DNA of 64,000 nt from Hydractinia symbiolongicarpus (lineage: Eukaryota > Cnidaria > Hydrozoa > Anthoathecata > Hydractiniidae). This document shows positions 55,308 to 64,000 of the stretch, piece after piece (the stretch's first letter is position 1; each line of letters starts with the position of its first letter). The position numbers were made by a program, and so were the translations under genes. The notes beneath the pieces were generated by a model. The model saw only the letters and a list, made by a program, of their open reading frames with translations, made no database searches and had not been told where the DNA came from. The stretch is taken from assembly GCF_029227915.1 (NCBI RefSeq), contig NC_079888.1, positions 7,981,001-8,045,000 of the forward strand. Reading direction: 5' to 3'.

Positions 55308-55314
55308 CACATTC

Positions 55315-55386
55315 GGTTGTATGCTGTAATGGTTAGCACTCTGGACTTTGAATCCAGCGATCCGAATTCAAATCTCGGTAGAACCT
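55315..55386 (+). tRNA. tRNA-Gln(TTG), unit 78
   Basis: Acceptor and T-stem single changes. Confidence 0.75.
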
Positions 55387-55592
55387 GACTTTCTTTTTGA
55401 ACTCTGATTTAATCATTTGTTTGGGAAATACGTGAGTAAGCAATAATTTCTCTAAAATTGACTAAGCCATATTTGAATACTTTCAAGTCATTTCTTCAAC
55501 TTTTGCCACGTTTATGGCACCACTCATGCTTAGAAGGAGACCTGGTGATTTCCATGGCGGGTTCGTAATGCAATCCAAAGTCTAATAGAAGA

Positions 55593-55665
55593 CGCCCAAC
55601 GGGGGGCTCGAACCCGCGACCCTGAGATTAAGAGTCTCATGCTTTACCGACTGAGCTAGCCGGGC
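55593..55665 (-). tRNA. tRNA-Lys(CTT), unit 78
   Basis: Two T-stem changes; otherwise sound. Confidence 0.8.
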
Positions 55666-55848
55666 TGATTCGTTGTTAGGTGCCGCCACTAAAGCCGTCT
55701 TGGACTTACGCAACAATTGACCACACCTAAAATTATTTAAAATTGGGTCGCTCGCGTACTCCTACTGTTTGGGCTGGTAAAATGTTACGTGAATCGAAAC
55801 AGGTTCAGCATTGTTAGCTTTCCATAAAGTAGACGTGGTCCAGAAACA

Positions 55849-55930
55849 GACGAGGTGGCCGAGTGGTTAATGCAATGGTCTGCAAATCTATTGGGCTCTG
55901 CCCGCGTGGGTTCGAATCCCATCTTCGTCG
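55849..55930 (+). tRNA. Ser-type tRNA with anticodon GCA (Cys UGC), unit 79
   Basis: The loop is CTGCAAA. The anticodon stem has one T-T mismatch and one wobble pair. Confidence 0.65.
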
Positions 55931-55937
55931 CTCATTC

Positions 55938-56009
55938 GGTTCTATGCTGTAATGGTTAGCACTCTGGACTTTGAATCCAGCGATCCGAATTGAAATCTCG
56001 GTAGAACCT
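55938..56009 (+). tRNA. tRNA-Gln(TTG), unit 79
   Basis: T-loop reads TTGAAAT; one T-stem change. Confidence 0.68.
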
Positions 56010-56214
56010 GACTTTCTTTTTGAACTCTGATTTAATCGTTTCTTTAAGAAATACGTGAGGAAGGGATGATTTATCTAAAATTGACTAAGCCATATTTGAA
56101 TACTTCCAAGTCATTTCTTCAACATTTGCCAGGTTTATGGCGGATCTCATGCTAAGAGGAGAATTGGTGATTTCCACGGCGCGTGGGTAATGCAATCCAA
56201 AGTCTATCAGAAAA

Positions 56215-56287
56215 AGCCCAACGTGGGGCGCGAACCCACGACCCTGAGATAAAGAGTCTCATTCTTTACCGACTGAGCTAGCCGGGC
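56215..56287 (-). tRNA. tRNA-Lys(CTT), unit 79
   Basis: T-loop G to C change; A37 to T. Confidence 0.62.
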
Positions 56288-56470
56288 TGATTAGTTGTTA
56301 GGTGCCGCAACTAAAGCTGTCTTGGACTTACGCAACAATTGACCACACCTAAAATTACTTACAATTGGTTCGCTCGCGTACTCCTACTGTTTGGGCTGGT
56401 AAAATGTTACGTGAGTCGAAACAGGTTCAGCAATGTTAGCTTTCCATAAAGTAGACGCGGTACAGAAACA

Positions 56471-56553
56471 GACGAGGTGGCCGAGTGGTTAAGGCGATGG
56501 ACTGCTAATCCACTTGGGCGCTGCCCGCGTGGGTTCGAATCCCATCTTCGTCG
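56471..56553 (+). tRNA. tRNA-Ser(GCT), unit 80
   Basis: 83 nt: one base gained beside the variable arm. Confidence 0.85.
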
Positions 56554-56560
56554 CACATTC

Positions 56561-56632
56561 GGTTCTATGCTGTAATGGTTAGCACTCTGGACTTTAAATC
56601 CAGCGATTCGAGTTCAAATCTCGGTAGAACCT
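56561..56632 (+). tRNA. Gln-type tRNA with anticodon TTA (UAA), unit 80, intact
   Basis: A full 72-nt gene. Acceptor GGTTCTA/TAGAACC and the anticodon stem CTGGA/TCCAG are fully paired; the T-stem has one wobble. Only G36 to A changes the identity, giving CTTTAAA. It should read the ochre stop UAA if charged. A T5 terminator follows. Confidence 0.85.
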
Positions 56633-56838
56633 GACTTTCTTTTTGAACTCTGATTTAATCATTTGCTTAAGAAATACGTGAGGAAGGGATGATTTATCTA
56701 AAATTGACTAAGTCATATTTGAATGCTTCCAAGTCATTTCTTCAACTTTTGCCACGTTTATGGCACCACTCATGCTTAGAAGGAGACATGGTGATTTCCA
56801 TGGTGCGTTTGTAATACAATCCAAAGTCTATCAGAAAA

Positions 56839-56911
56839 AGCCCAACGTGGGGCTCGAACCCGCGACTCTGAGATTAAGAGTCTCATGCTTTACCGACTGA
56901 GCTAGCCGGGC
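56839..56911 (-). tRNA. tRNA-Lys(CTT), unit 80
   Basis: Discriminator T and one T-stem change. Confidence 0.83.
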
Positions 56912-57094
56912 TGATTCGTTGTTAGGTGCCGCCACTAAAGCCGTCTTGGACTTACGCAACAATTGACCACACCTAAAATTATTTAAAATTGGGTCGCTCG
57001 CGTACTTCTACTGTTTGGGCTGGTAAAATGTTACGCGAATCGAAACAGGTTCAGCATTGTTAGCTTTCCATAAAGTAGACGTGGTCCAGAAACA

Positions 57095-57176
57095 GACGAG
57101 GTGACCGAGTGGTTAATGCAATGGTCTGCTAATCCATTGGGCTCTGCCCGCGTGGGTTCGAATCCCATCTTCGTCG
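57095..57176 (+). tRNA. tRNA-Ser(GCT), unit 81
   Basis: Anticodon-stem A31 to T, as in unit 79, but GCT is kept. Confidence 0.75.
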
Positions 57177-57183
57177 CACATTC

Positions 57184-57255
57184 GGTTCTATGCTGTAATG
57201 GTTAGCACTCTGGACTTTGAATCCAGCGATCCGAATTCAAATCTCGGTAGAACCT
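57184..57255 (+). tRNA. tRNA-Gln(TTG), unit 81
   Basis: One T-stem change and G10 to C. Confidence 0.83.
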
Positions 57256-57460
57256 GACTTTCTTTTTGAACTCTGATTTAATCGTTTGTTTAAGAAATAC
57301 GTGAGGAAGGGATGATTTATCTAAAATTGACTAAGCCATATTTGAATGTTTCCAAGTCATTTCTTCAACATTTTCCAGGTTTATGGCGGAACTCATGCTA
57401 AGAGGAGAATTGGTGATTTCCACGGCGCGTGGGTAATGCAATCCAAAGTCTATCAGAAAA

Positions 57461-57532
57461 AGCCAAAGTGGGGCGCGAACCCACGACCCTGAGATTAAGA
57501 GTCTCATGCTTTACCGACTGAGCTAGCCGGGC
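57461..57532 (-). tRNA. tRNA-Lys(CTT), unit 81
   Basis: 72 nt: one base lost in the 3' acceptor. Confidence 0.6.
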
Positions 57533-57715
57533 TGATTCGTTGTTAGGTGCCGCAACTAAAGCTGTCTTGGACTAACGCAACAATTGACCACATCTAAAAT
57601 TACTTACAATTGGGTCGCTCGCGTACTTCTACTGTTTGGGCTGGTAAAATGTTACGTGAGTCGTAACAGGTTCAGCAATGTTAGCTTTCCATAAAGTAGA
57701 CGTGGTACAGAAACA

Positions 57716-57798
57716 GACGAGGTGGCCGAGTGGTTAAGGCGATGGACTGCTAATCCATTTGGGCGCTGCCCGCGTGGGTTCGAATCCCATCTTCGTCG
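57716..57798 (+). tRNA. tRNA-Ser(GCT), unit 82
   Basis: 83 nt, as unit 80. Confidence 0.85.
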
Positions 57799-57805
57799 CA
57801 CATTC

Positions 57806-57877
57806 GGTTCTATGCTGTAATGGTTAGCACTCTGGACTTTAAATCCAGCGATTCGAGTTCAAATCTCGGTAGAACCT
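57806..57877 (+). tRNA. Gln-type tRNA with anticodon TTA (UAA), unit 82, intact
   Basis: Identical to the intact ochre-reading gene of unit 80. Confidence 0.85.
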
Positions 57878-58082
57878 GACTTTCTTTTTGAACTCTGATT
57901 TAATCATTTGCTTAAGAAATACGTGAGGAAGGGATGATTTATCTAAAATTGACTAAGCCATATTTGAATGCGTCCAAGTCATTTCTTCAACATTTGCCAG
58001 GTTTATGGCGGAACTCATGCTTAGAGGAGAATTGGTGATTTCCACGGCGAGTGCGCAATGCAATCCAACGTCTATCAGAAAA

Positions 58083-58155
58083 CGCCCAAACTGGGGCTCG
58101 AACCCACGACCCTGAGATTAAGAGTCTCATGCTCTATTGAATGAGCTAGCCGGGC
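58083..58155 (-). tRNA. tRNA-Lys(CTT), unit 82
   Basis: D-loop change (TTGAATGAG) and one T-arm base; last tRNA of the array. Confidence 0.75.
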
Positions 58156-58297
58156 TGATTCGTTATTTGGTGCCGCCATTAAAGCCGTCCTGGACTTACG
58201 CAACAATTGACCACACCCATGGACGGTTGACGGTTAAAGATGGCGGACGTCTCCAATGCCGATTGATCGGAACAAAGTAAATGATCCGTCATGCAAG

Positions 58298-58699
58298 TTT
58301 CAATGAAGTGTCAAAACGCGAAGAATTAATTGAAGTAACGACGAAACATCATTTTCACAGTTTATTGGATATAAATGGCTAAAAGAGGTCATAAGCAACC
58401 ATCGTCATCGAATTCAAGAATTGATAGTGTTGAGCAGAGTCAAGAGACTTTTCCGTGTATGAAATGTCACCGAAAGTTTAAAACATATAGAGGTTTGGTT
58501 TCAATTAAGTGTCAAAACGCGAAGAATTAATTGAAGTAACGACGAAACATCATTTTCACAGTTTATTGGATAAAAATGGCTAAAAGAGGTCATAAGCAAC
58601 CATCGTCATCGAATTCAAGAATTGATAGTGTTGAGCATAGCCAAGAGACTTTTCCGTGTATGAAATGTCACCGAAAGTTTAAAACATATAGAGGTTTGG
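58298..58699 (+). repeat. 201-bp direct tandem duplication at retrotransposon 5' end
   Basis: 58298-58498 and 58499-58699 differ at only a few bases. Each copy includes 5' UTR, an ATG and the first ~41 codons. The second copy opens the full ORF. The first gives a short upstream ORF. Confidence 0.93.
58375..58530 (+). CDS. Upstream ORF from duplicated start, 51 aa
   Basis: It starts MAKRGHKQPSS like the main ORF and keeps the zinc-finger CMKC pair. It then runs into the second UTR copy and stops, so the finger lacks its H and last C. It is probably not functional, but it would precede the main start on any transcript beginning upstream. Confidence 0.5.
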   Translation: MAKRGHKQPSSSNSRIDSVEQSQETFPCMKCHRKFKTYRGLVSIKCQNAKN

Positions 58700-61668
58700 T
58701 ACAGCACTTGAAGTATTGTAAAGTGTTGACACAGAACATTGCACAAACAAAACAGGATACAAATCAACAACGTAACGTTCCCGAAGACGCAACTTCATCT
58801 CAACATCATTTTGCTGATGCTCCAGAGAAGTTTTATTGGAGTAATGTTAAAGGAAGTGAAGCAGTCAATGACATCGAGGAATGTTACAGCAGAATTGTTT
58901 ATTGGAAACGAAACTTGTTTATGCTGCCTAATGGAAACGCAGGTAAATCCTACATACGTGAGACCACAAGATTGCTCAATGCGTGGATTGAAAACACACC
59001 TTTAAGAGCTATAGCATTAAAAGCTATACATATCATGCCTGCTCTGCTGCTGCAAAAACCATCACAACCATCGAAATCTAAGGAGCACGTAGAAGCATTA
59101 AAGAGACGTCTAACACAATGGTTTAAAGGAGATTTTATGAGCTTAATGGATGAGGCACAGACGATTCAAAGCCGACTACCTAAAGTAATAAAAAAGCAAG
59201 ATATTGCAGTTATTTCAAGGAAGTTCCGGAACCATATGCAAAAAGGAGATGTTCATAAAGCGATTAATGTGGTGACGAACAATATGTCTGGAGGAATACT
59301 TCCTTTGAATGACGAAACTCTTGAAATGCTAAGACAAAAACATCCTGAAGGAAGCGAATCATACGAAGACACGCTGATACAAGGTCCGATCAAATCAGTT
59401 AATGCCGTTGTATATGACGTCATTGACGAAGACATGATAATGCGAGCAGCGAAGACAACAAAAGGCGGCTCCGGACCATCTGGAATGGATGCGAATGGAT
59501 GGATCAAAATCATAGCGTCTAGAGTTTATGGTGACACTGGAACAGATTTACGGAAAGCGATAGCTAAGTTTGCAAGAAGACTTTACCATGAAGAAGTAAA
59601 CGATAATTCTTTAGAGGCGTATTTAGGATGTCGTCTTGTGCCTTTAGACAAGAACCCTGGTCTTAGACCTATCGGAGTAGGAGAGGTTTTAAGACGCATT
59701 ATTGGAAAAGCCGTGATGTACGCATCAAAGAATGATGTTATTGAATCTTGTTCAAAAATTCAAATGTGCTCCGGTCAGGAATCTGGGTGCGAAGCTGCTA
59801 TACATGCAATGAAAGATGCATACTCTAGTGAAGAAGCCGAATGTGTCTTATTAGTTGATGCTGCAAATGCCTTCAATAGCTTGAACCGTAGTGCAACACT
59901 TCTTAATACCAAGATCATTTGCCCGATTCTAGCAACATACATCAACAACTGCTACATAAAGCCTGCGAGACTTTTTGTGATTGGTGGAACTGAACTGAGT
60001 TCAAGAGAAGGTACCACTCAAGGCGACCCGTTGGGGATGGCCATTTACGCAATAGGACTCACACCATTACTTGATAGAATGAAAAACAGTGCTGATATTG
60101 ATATGAAATTGGTAGCTTTTGCTGATGACTTAACAGCTGTTGGAAATTTTTCCACCATTCGGAAATGGTGGGAGGAGCTCATTGTGGAAGGCCCAAAATT
60201 TGGTTACCAACCACAGCCAAAGAAATCATGGCTAATTGTGAAAGATAAGAACATTGAAGGAGCAAAAACACACTTCAAAGAAACAAATATCCAAATTACA
60301 TGTACAGGAGAACGACATCTCGGAGCAGTTATTGGCAGTGGGGCTTTTCGAAAAGAGTACGTTGAAGACATTGTCGCGAAATGGGTGAAAGAAATCACAC
60401 TAATTTCAGAAATAGCTGTTATCGAACCACAAGCAGCTTACACATGCTATGTTAGTGGATATCAACATCGCTTCACATACTATTTACGGACCATCCCAGA
60501 AATATCATCATTACTGCGACCAGTGGAAAGTGTAATAAGACACCAACTGTTGCCGGCTATTACTGGTGGTCATATTGTAAACGATGTAGAGAGGGAGCTA
60601 ATGTCCTTGCCACCACGTCTCGGGGGTCTAGGAATAAAAATCCTTGAGAATGTTTCTGACACAGAATACGAGAATTCTCGGAAAATGACGACGGAGCTCG
60701 TAAATATTCTTCTCAGACAAAATGAAAATGTGAACGAGATCAGCAAAACGAAAAGCCAAATAAAGTCTGAAAGAAATAAAAGCCATCAAAACATTCTGCA
60801 AGGACTATTGTCACAAATGGATGAAAGTGCTAAGAGGCAGGACGAAGCAAATCAGGAAATAGGTGCGTCAAAATGGTTGACGACTCTGCCAATAAAAGAG
60901 TGTGGTTATTACCTCACAAAGGAGCAGTTTTTCGACGCATTAAGAATTCGATATAACTGGGAATTACCCAGGTTACCATTTGAATGTGCATGTGGCTCAA
61001 AGTTTGATCTTGCTCATGCGTTATCCTGCAAAAAGGGTGGGTTTGTCACACAACGTCATAACGAAGTTCGTGATATAACTGCTCAGCTTTTGAAAGAAGT
61101 GTGTAAAGACGTACGAATTGAACCGATGCTTGCTCCACTACAAAACGAACGCTTTGACCAGAAAAGTGCGATCACATCCAATGAAGCTCGATTAGATGTT
61201 AGCGCACTTTGTTTCTGGATTCCTGGCCAACGGGTATTCTGCGATGTCAGGGTCTTTGACCTTAACGCCCAGAGGTATAGGAACACAGAAATCAAACGTT
61301 GCTATGAAAGAAATGAGCAAGAAAAGAAAAGGTTATACAACGAAAGGGTTTTGCAGGTTGAAAATGGTTCTTTTACACCTTTGGTGTTTTCTACACACGG
61401 TGGGTTAGGAAGAGAATGCAAGAGATTCTATCAACGTCTTGCTGAGTTGATAGCAGATAAACGTGGTATACCAACGTCTATCGCTACGACGTTTGTCAGA
61501 ACGAAAATTTGCTTTTCGTTACTCCGATCGACATTGCTATGCCTGCGTGGATCAAGATCATTGCGGCGGTATGTTAACATATCTGATATCGACATGTCTT
61601 TGACCAACACACTTTTTTTTTTTTTTTTTTTTTTTATTTCACATTATTTATTGTCGAAAATACAATAA
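58576..61668 (+). CDS. Retrotransposon polyprotein: zinc finger, RT, RLE
   Basis: 1030 aa as read. Residues 28-48 form a C2HC finger (C28, C31, H44, C48). The RT spans about 330-560, with LVDAANAFNS (D428), GTTQGDPLG (from 479) and FADD (515-518). Next come a CACGSKFDLAHALSC zinc knuckle (804-818) and RHNEVRD, then a restriction-like nuclease with RLD (D874) and DVRV (D890). The ATG in the second copy of the 5' duplication is used because only it is open through the protein. The last ~18 residues, beginning with a run of Phe, are read from the inverted poly(A) tail of the neighbouring LINE, so the true C-terminus is slightly truncated. The frame is otherwise unbroken, so this is a young copy. 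Confidence 0.88.
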   Translation: MAKRGHKQPSSSNSRIDSVEHSQETFPCMKCHRKFKTYRGLVQHLKYCKVLTQNIAQTKQDTNQQRNVPEDATSSQHHFADAPEKFYWSNVKGSEAVNDIEECYSRIVYWKRNLFMLPNGNAGKSYIRETTRLLNAWIENTPLRAIALKAIHIMPALLLQKPSQPSKSKEHVEALKRRLTQWFKGDFMSLMDEAQTIQSRLPKVIKKQDIAVISRKFRNHMQKGDVHKAINVVTNNMSGGILPLNDETLEMLRQKHPEGSESYEDTLIQGPIKSVNAVVYDVIDEDMIMRAAKTTKGGSGPSGMDANGWIKIIASRVYGDTGTDLRKAIAKFARRLYHEEVNDNSLEAYLGCRLVPLDKNPGLRPIGVGEVLRRIIGKAVMYASKNDVIESCSKIQMCSGQESGCEAAIHAMKDAYSSEEAECVLLVDAANAFNSLNRSATLLNTKIICPILATYINNCYIKPARLFVIGGTELSSREGTTQGDPLGMAIYAIGLTPLLDRMKNSADIDMKLVAFADDLTAVGNFSTIRKWWEELIVEGPKFGYQPQPKKSWLIVKDKNIEGAKTHFKETNIQITCTGERHLGAVIGSGAFRKEYVEDIVAKWVKEITLISEIAVIEPQAAYTCYVSGYQHRFTYYLRTIPEISSLLRPVESVIRHQLLPAITGGHIVNDVERELMSLPPRLGGLGIKILENVSDTEYENSRKMTTELVNILLRQNENVNEISKTKSQIKSERNKSHQNILQGLLSQMDESAKRQDEANQEIGASKWLTTLPIKECGYYLTKEQFFDALRIRYNWELPRLPFECACGSKFDLAHALSCKKGGFVTQRHNEVRDITAQLLKEVCKDVRIEPMLAPLQNERFDQKSAITSNEARLDVSALCFWIPGQRVFCDVRVFDLNAQRYRNTEIKRCYERNEQEKKRLYNERVLQVENGSFTPLVFSTHGGLGRECKRFYQRLAELIADKRGIPTSIATTFVRTKICFSLLRSTLLCLRGSRSLRRYVNISDIDMSLTNTLFFFFFFFISHYLLSKIQ

Positions 61669-61849
61669 AAATAGTCATATTTAAAAAAAACTGACTAACT
61701 AAAATCGACTTCATGTAACTAACAAATATAAATTAAAAATAATAAATAAACTAAAAAGAATTTAACCTCAAAAGGTGATCTTATTTCTATATGTATCCTA
61801 AATTGTGAATATACAATCTACAAAGACGACACTGACAAGTTAAGCCTTT
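61636..61849 (-). other. LINE 3' UTR
   Basis: AT-rich, with no gene. It lies between the ORF2 stop and the poly(A) tail. Confidence 0.7.
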
Positions 61850-64000
61850 CTATTTTTTTAGACAACATACAAACGTTGAAATGCATGGCGCTTCTTGAAT
61901 AGATTTTGGTAGAGTTGCCCAAAGCTGCGGTCCTCTGAAGGTTACAGTTTCCAAGCCATATTTTACAGTTTGTGCTCTACCTCGAAAAAACTCTGAATTA
62001 ATACGATTCGAGTACCTATTTTTGTTAAGAATAAATACTTCGGACATAATATCAGGATTGGTATTATTTTTGACTTTATATAATTCCTTTAATAAAATAA
62101 TCAAATTACGGTGATGTACACTAACAGTTCCAGTTTTATCCAATAGGTCTTGAAATGAAGAGCTATAATCATTAGTTATTACACGAAGGGCTCTACTATG
62201 GATTCTATTGATGGAATTGTTAGTAGTACGGTTACAAAACATCCAAAGTAAAGGACAGTAACCAAACCGAGATAAAATAAAAGAATTTAATATGAGATAT
62301 AATTTTTGTTGATCCATATACGGTGATAATCTAACAAGAGCATTTAATTTATTGCTTGCTTTCTTGCACAAATCTTTAACGTGTTTGCTAAAAGTCAAAA
62401 TATTATCTATTGTAATACCAAGAAGTTTTTCCTCCGAAGAGCATTGCACAGCTGTTCCATTGATATTAACTTGTAGAAAACATTGTGTGTTGCTACCGAA
62501 AAACATAAAATGACACTTCCTTTCATTCAGTTGTAAGCAGTTTAACCTAAACCATGTTGAGACAGTTCTCATCTCATTTTCAAGCTCGTACAAAATATTT
62601 TCCTCAGAGTTTCCTATAACATAAATCGTGTTATCGTCAGCATAATTGCATATATCGCTGGTGACAAAAGATAAAAAATCATTCAAAAAGATGTTGAAAA
62701 GGAGAGGTCCTAGCACAGATCCTTGAGGGACACCGAAAGTCATTTCAAGCCATTCGCTAAAAGAGTTTGCCAGTCTGATACGTTGCTTCCTATTTTTCAG
62801 ATAGCTAGCCACAAGTTTTAAAGCCGAAAAACTTAAACCATAGGCATATAACTTCGCTATGAGAAGATCATGGCTAATACAGTCAAAGGCTTTTGATAGA
62901 TCCATAAAGATAGCTCCAACTTTTTGTTTGGCATCTAATGCTCCTCGCACTTTCGAGAACATACGCAAGAGAGATTGTTGAGTACTAAAGCCCTTTCGGA
63001 AACCACATAAATACGGAGATAGTTTATCACAGAAAAAACCCATAAGTTGTTTATATAGAAGCTTTTCAAATATTTTAGAGACCACAGGCAAAATACTTAT
63101 AGGTCGAAAATTTTCTTTAGCTGATGGATCGCCTTTTTTAAAAATTGGACAGACTTCGGCACATTTTAACTCATTTGGAAATTCAGAATCCTTAATAACG
63201 GTGTTGTTAAATATGCTAACGAGACTTTGATAATATAAACTATAATAATCTTTCAAAATTCTACTCGGAATATCACCAGCAACATTTGATTTGGATTCAT
63301 CTAATTTCTTCATTTCTTCCCACACTTCACTTCCCGTTGTTGGACTAAATTCGAATCTCGCAATATGGTTATATCTCTTATTGATTTTTTGGATACTCGG
63401 ATGTAATTCGTATTTATAAATAGCATTCAGAACGTAATCATGTGAATCTGTTGAAACATCAGGCCATCGATATAACTTCAATGAACTGACAACCTTTTGA
63501 AAATAAGAGTTGAAGATATTTGCTATGTCTTCATCACTCGAGATAATACACTCATTTTCGATAAGAATGATTTTCTTTTGGTTTGATGAATCATCACTGA
63601 CAAATGGCTTCACAGTACGCCAAAAACATTTGTTATCTGTTATCTTCTTAGTATTAAGGTTTGAATAGTAAGTAAATTTGGCCTTTCTCGACAGCTTGAC
63701 ACAAAGATTTCGTTGTAATTTATACTGCTTGATGTTTTCAGCTGAAGGAGATGATATCGATTTATTGCGTAGTCTGGAACGCAGCATGATAGCCTTTCGC
63801 AAATTCTTGTTCATAAATGGTTTATTATTCGATCGCAAGATTTTCTTTTTAAGTGGCATATGATTATCTAATATATTTTTGAAAGTGTTATTAAATTGTT
63901 CATACGTGGTTATATTTTGCATCCTGTTGGTCAATTCTGATATAAATATCTCTTTATTAAAATGAGAGTAGTCATGATAATTCACAACTTTCGGTGGAGC
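61850..64000 (-). CDS. LINE ORF2 protein, partial (reverse transcriptase)
   Basis: At least 711 aa and open to the window end, where VVNYHDYSHFN matches the usual linker after the endonuclease; the endonuclease itself lies outside. RT motifs, counted from the codon at 63985: FMDLSKAFD near 360, GVPQGSVLGPLLF near 414 and YADD at about 447-450. A thumb/CTD with LLGITID follows. Motif style fits the Jockey/CR1 group. The frame is intact across the window. Confidence 0.9.
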   Translation of the reverse strand, partial: APPKVVNYHDYSHFNKEIFISELTNRMQNITTYEQFNNTFKNILDNHMPLKKKILRSNNKPFMNKNLRKAIMLRSRLRNKSISSPSAENIKQYKLQRNLCVKLSRKAKFTYYSNLNTKKITDNKCFWRTVKPFVSDDSSNQKKIILIENECIISSDEDIANIFNSYFQKVVSSLKLYRWPDVSTDSHDYVLNAIYKYELHPSIQKINKRYNHIARFEFSPTTGSEVWEEMKKLDESKSNVAGDIPSRILKDYYSLYYQSLVSIFNNTVIKDSEFPNELKCAEVCPIFKKGDPSAKENFRPISILPVVSKIFEKLLYKQLMGFFCDKLSPYLCGFRKGFSTQQSLLRMFSKVRGALDAKQKVGAIFMDLSKAFDCISHDLLIAKLYAYGLSFSALKLVASYLKNRKQRIRLANSFSEWLEMTFGVPQGSVLGPLLFNIFLNDFLSFVTSDICNYADDNTIYVIGNSEENILYELENEMRTVSTWFRLNCLQLNERKCHFMFFGSNTQCFLQVNINGTAVQCSSEEKLLGITIDNILTFSKHVKDLCKKASNKLNALVRLSPYMDQQKLYLILNSFILSRFGYCPLLWMFCNRTTNNSINRIHSRALRVITNDYSSSFQDLLDKTGTVSVHHRNLIILLKELYKVKNNTNPDIMSEVFILNKNRYSNRINSEFFRGRAQTVKYGLETVTFRGPQLWATLPKSIQEAPCISTFVCCLKK

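Larger units (their letters stand above)
55593..58082. repeat. Tandem two-unit duplication, ~1246 bp
   Basis: 55593-56838 and 56839-58082 are paired. Both contain an 83-nt Ser gene followed by an intact Gln gene with anticodon TTA. Confidence 0.88.
22865..58217. repeat. tRNA Ser-Gln-Lys tandem array, right part (units 26-82)
   Basis: This is the same array continuing after the transposon. It has 57 more Ser-Gln-Lys units at ~600-625 bp spacing and ends abruptly in the Lys-Ser spacer, where a retrotransposon begins. Units 42, 46, 47, 56 and 61 share a ~24-bp deletion in the Gln-Lys spacer, and unit 62 has lost ~85 bp there. Otherwise the spacers contain nothing beyond the unit sequence. Confidence 0.97.
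58218..61612 (+). mobile_element. RLE-type non-LTR retrotransposon at array edge
   Basis: The element begins where the array breaks off in the Lys-Ser spacer after ACCACACC. It has a ~350-bp 5' region, one long ORF and no visible 3' UTR, because an opposite-strand LINE interrupts it at 61612/61613. The combination of N-terminal zinc finger, RT and C-terminal CCHC plus PD-(D/E)xK-like nuclease places it among restriction-like-endonuclease retrotransposons (R2/NeSL-like in the broad sense). I cannot name the clade. Confidence 0.85.
61613..64000 (-). mobile_element. Jockey/CR1-like LINE, 3' part, minus strand
   Basis: A 23-nt T run (61613-61635) is the element's poly(A) tail, with AATAAA-like signals just before it on the minus strand. 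The element lies antisense to the first retrotransposon, has inserted into its 3' end, and continues past the window edge. Confidence 0.88.

Overview
The window is eukaryotic and most likely from an invertebrate animal. The evidence is spliceosomal introns with GT..AG ends, animal-type tRNA sequences, RNase H-fold and DUF6729-like transposase genes, and two non-LTR retrotransposons. I lean towards a cnidarian or similar AT-rich genome, but the sequence does not settle the species.

About 80% of the window (1-15456 and 22865-58217) is one tandem array of a ~622-bp unit, present 82 times. Each unit carries tRNA-Ser(GCT) on the plus strand, tRNA-Gln(TTG) on the plus strand only 7 nt further on, and tRNA-Lys(CTT) on the minus strand. 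That gives 82 Ser, 82 Gln and 80 Lys loci; the Lys gene is deleted in three units and split by a transposon in one. 'Unit n' below counts from the first complete Ser gene, with unit 0 being the lone Lys at the left edge. Ser and Gln have no T-run between them, and a T4-T5 run follows Gln, so they look like one Pol III transcript. Lys is convergent with Gln and usually has its own T4-T5 run. Many copies are clean and many have decayed. About sixteen have a changed anticodon, including Gln-type genes reading UAA. Multi-unit blocks repeat at larger periods (600, 622, 1243-1246, 1868, 2468, ~3009, ~3100, 4967 bp), which indicates repeated unequal exchange.

A 7408-bp DNA transposon (15457-22864) sits inside the box A region of one tRNA-Lys gene and is flanked by a 6-bp target-site duplication. 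Removing it and one TSD copy restores the unit period. It carries a five-exon transposase gene on the minus strand, broken by two stops and two frameshifts, a left-end minisatellite, a ~312-bp (TA)n tract in an intron, and right-end subterminal repeats. Target and TSD length resemble the small-RNA-gene-targeting Dada transposons, but I cannot confirm the superfamily.

At 58217/58218 the array stops at a non-LTR retrotransposon with an N-terminal zinc finger, reverse transcriptase and a restriction-like endonuclease. Its 5' end has a 201-bp tandem duplication. Its 3' end is interrupted by the poly(A) tail of a second, opposite-strand LINE (Jockey/CR1-like) that runs off the window. No host protein-coding gene is visible; the 60-100-aa open frames inside the array are by-products of the repeat.
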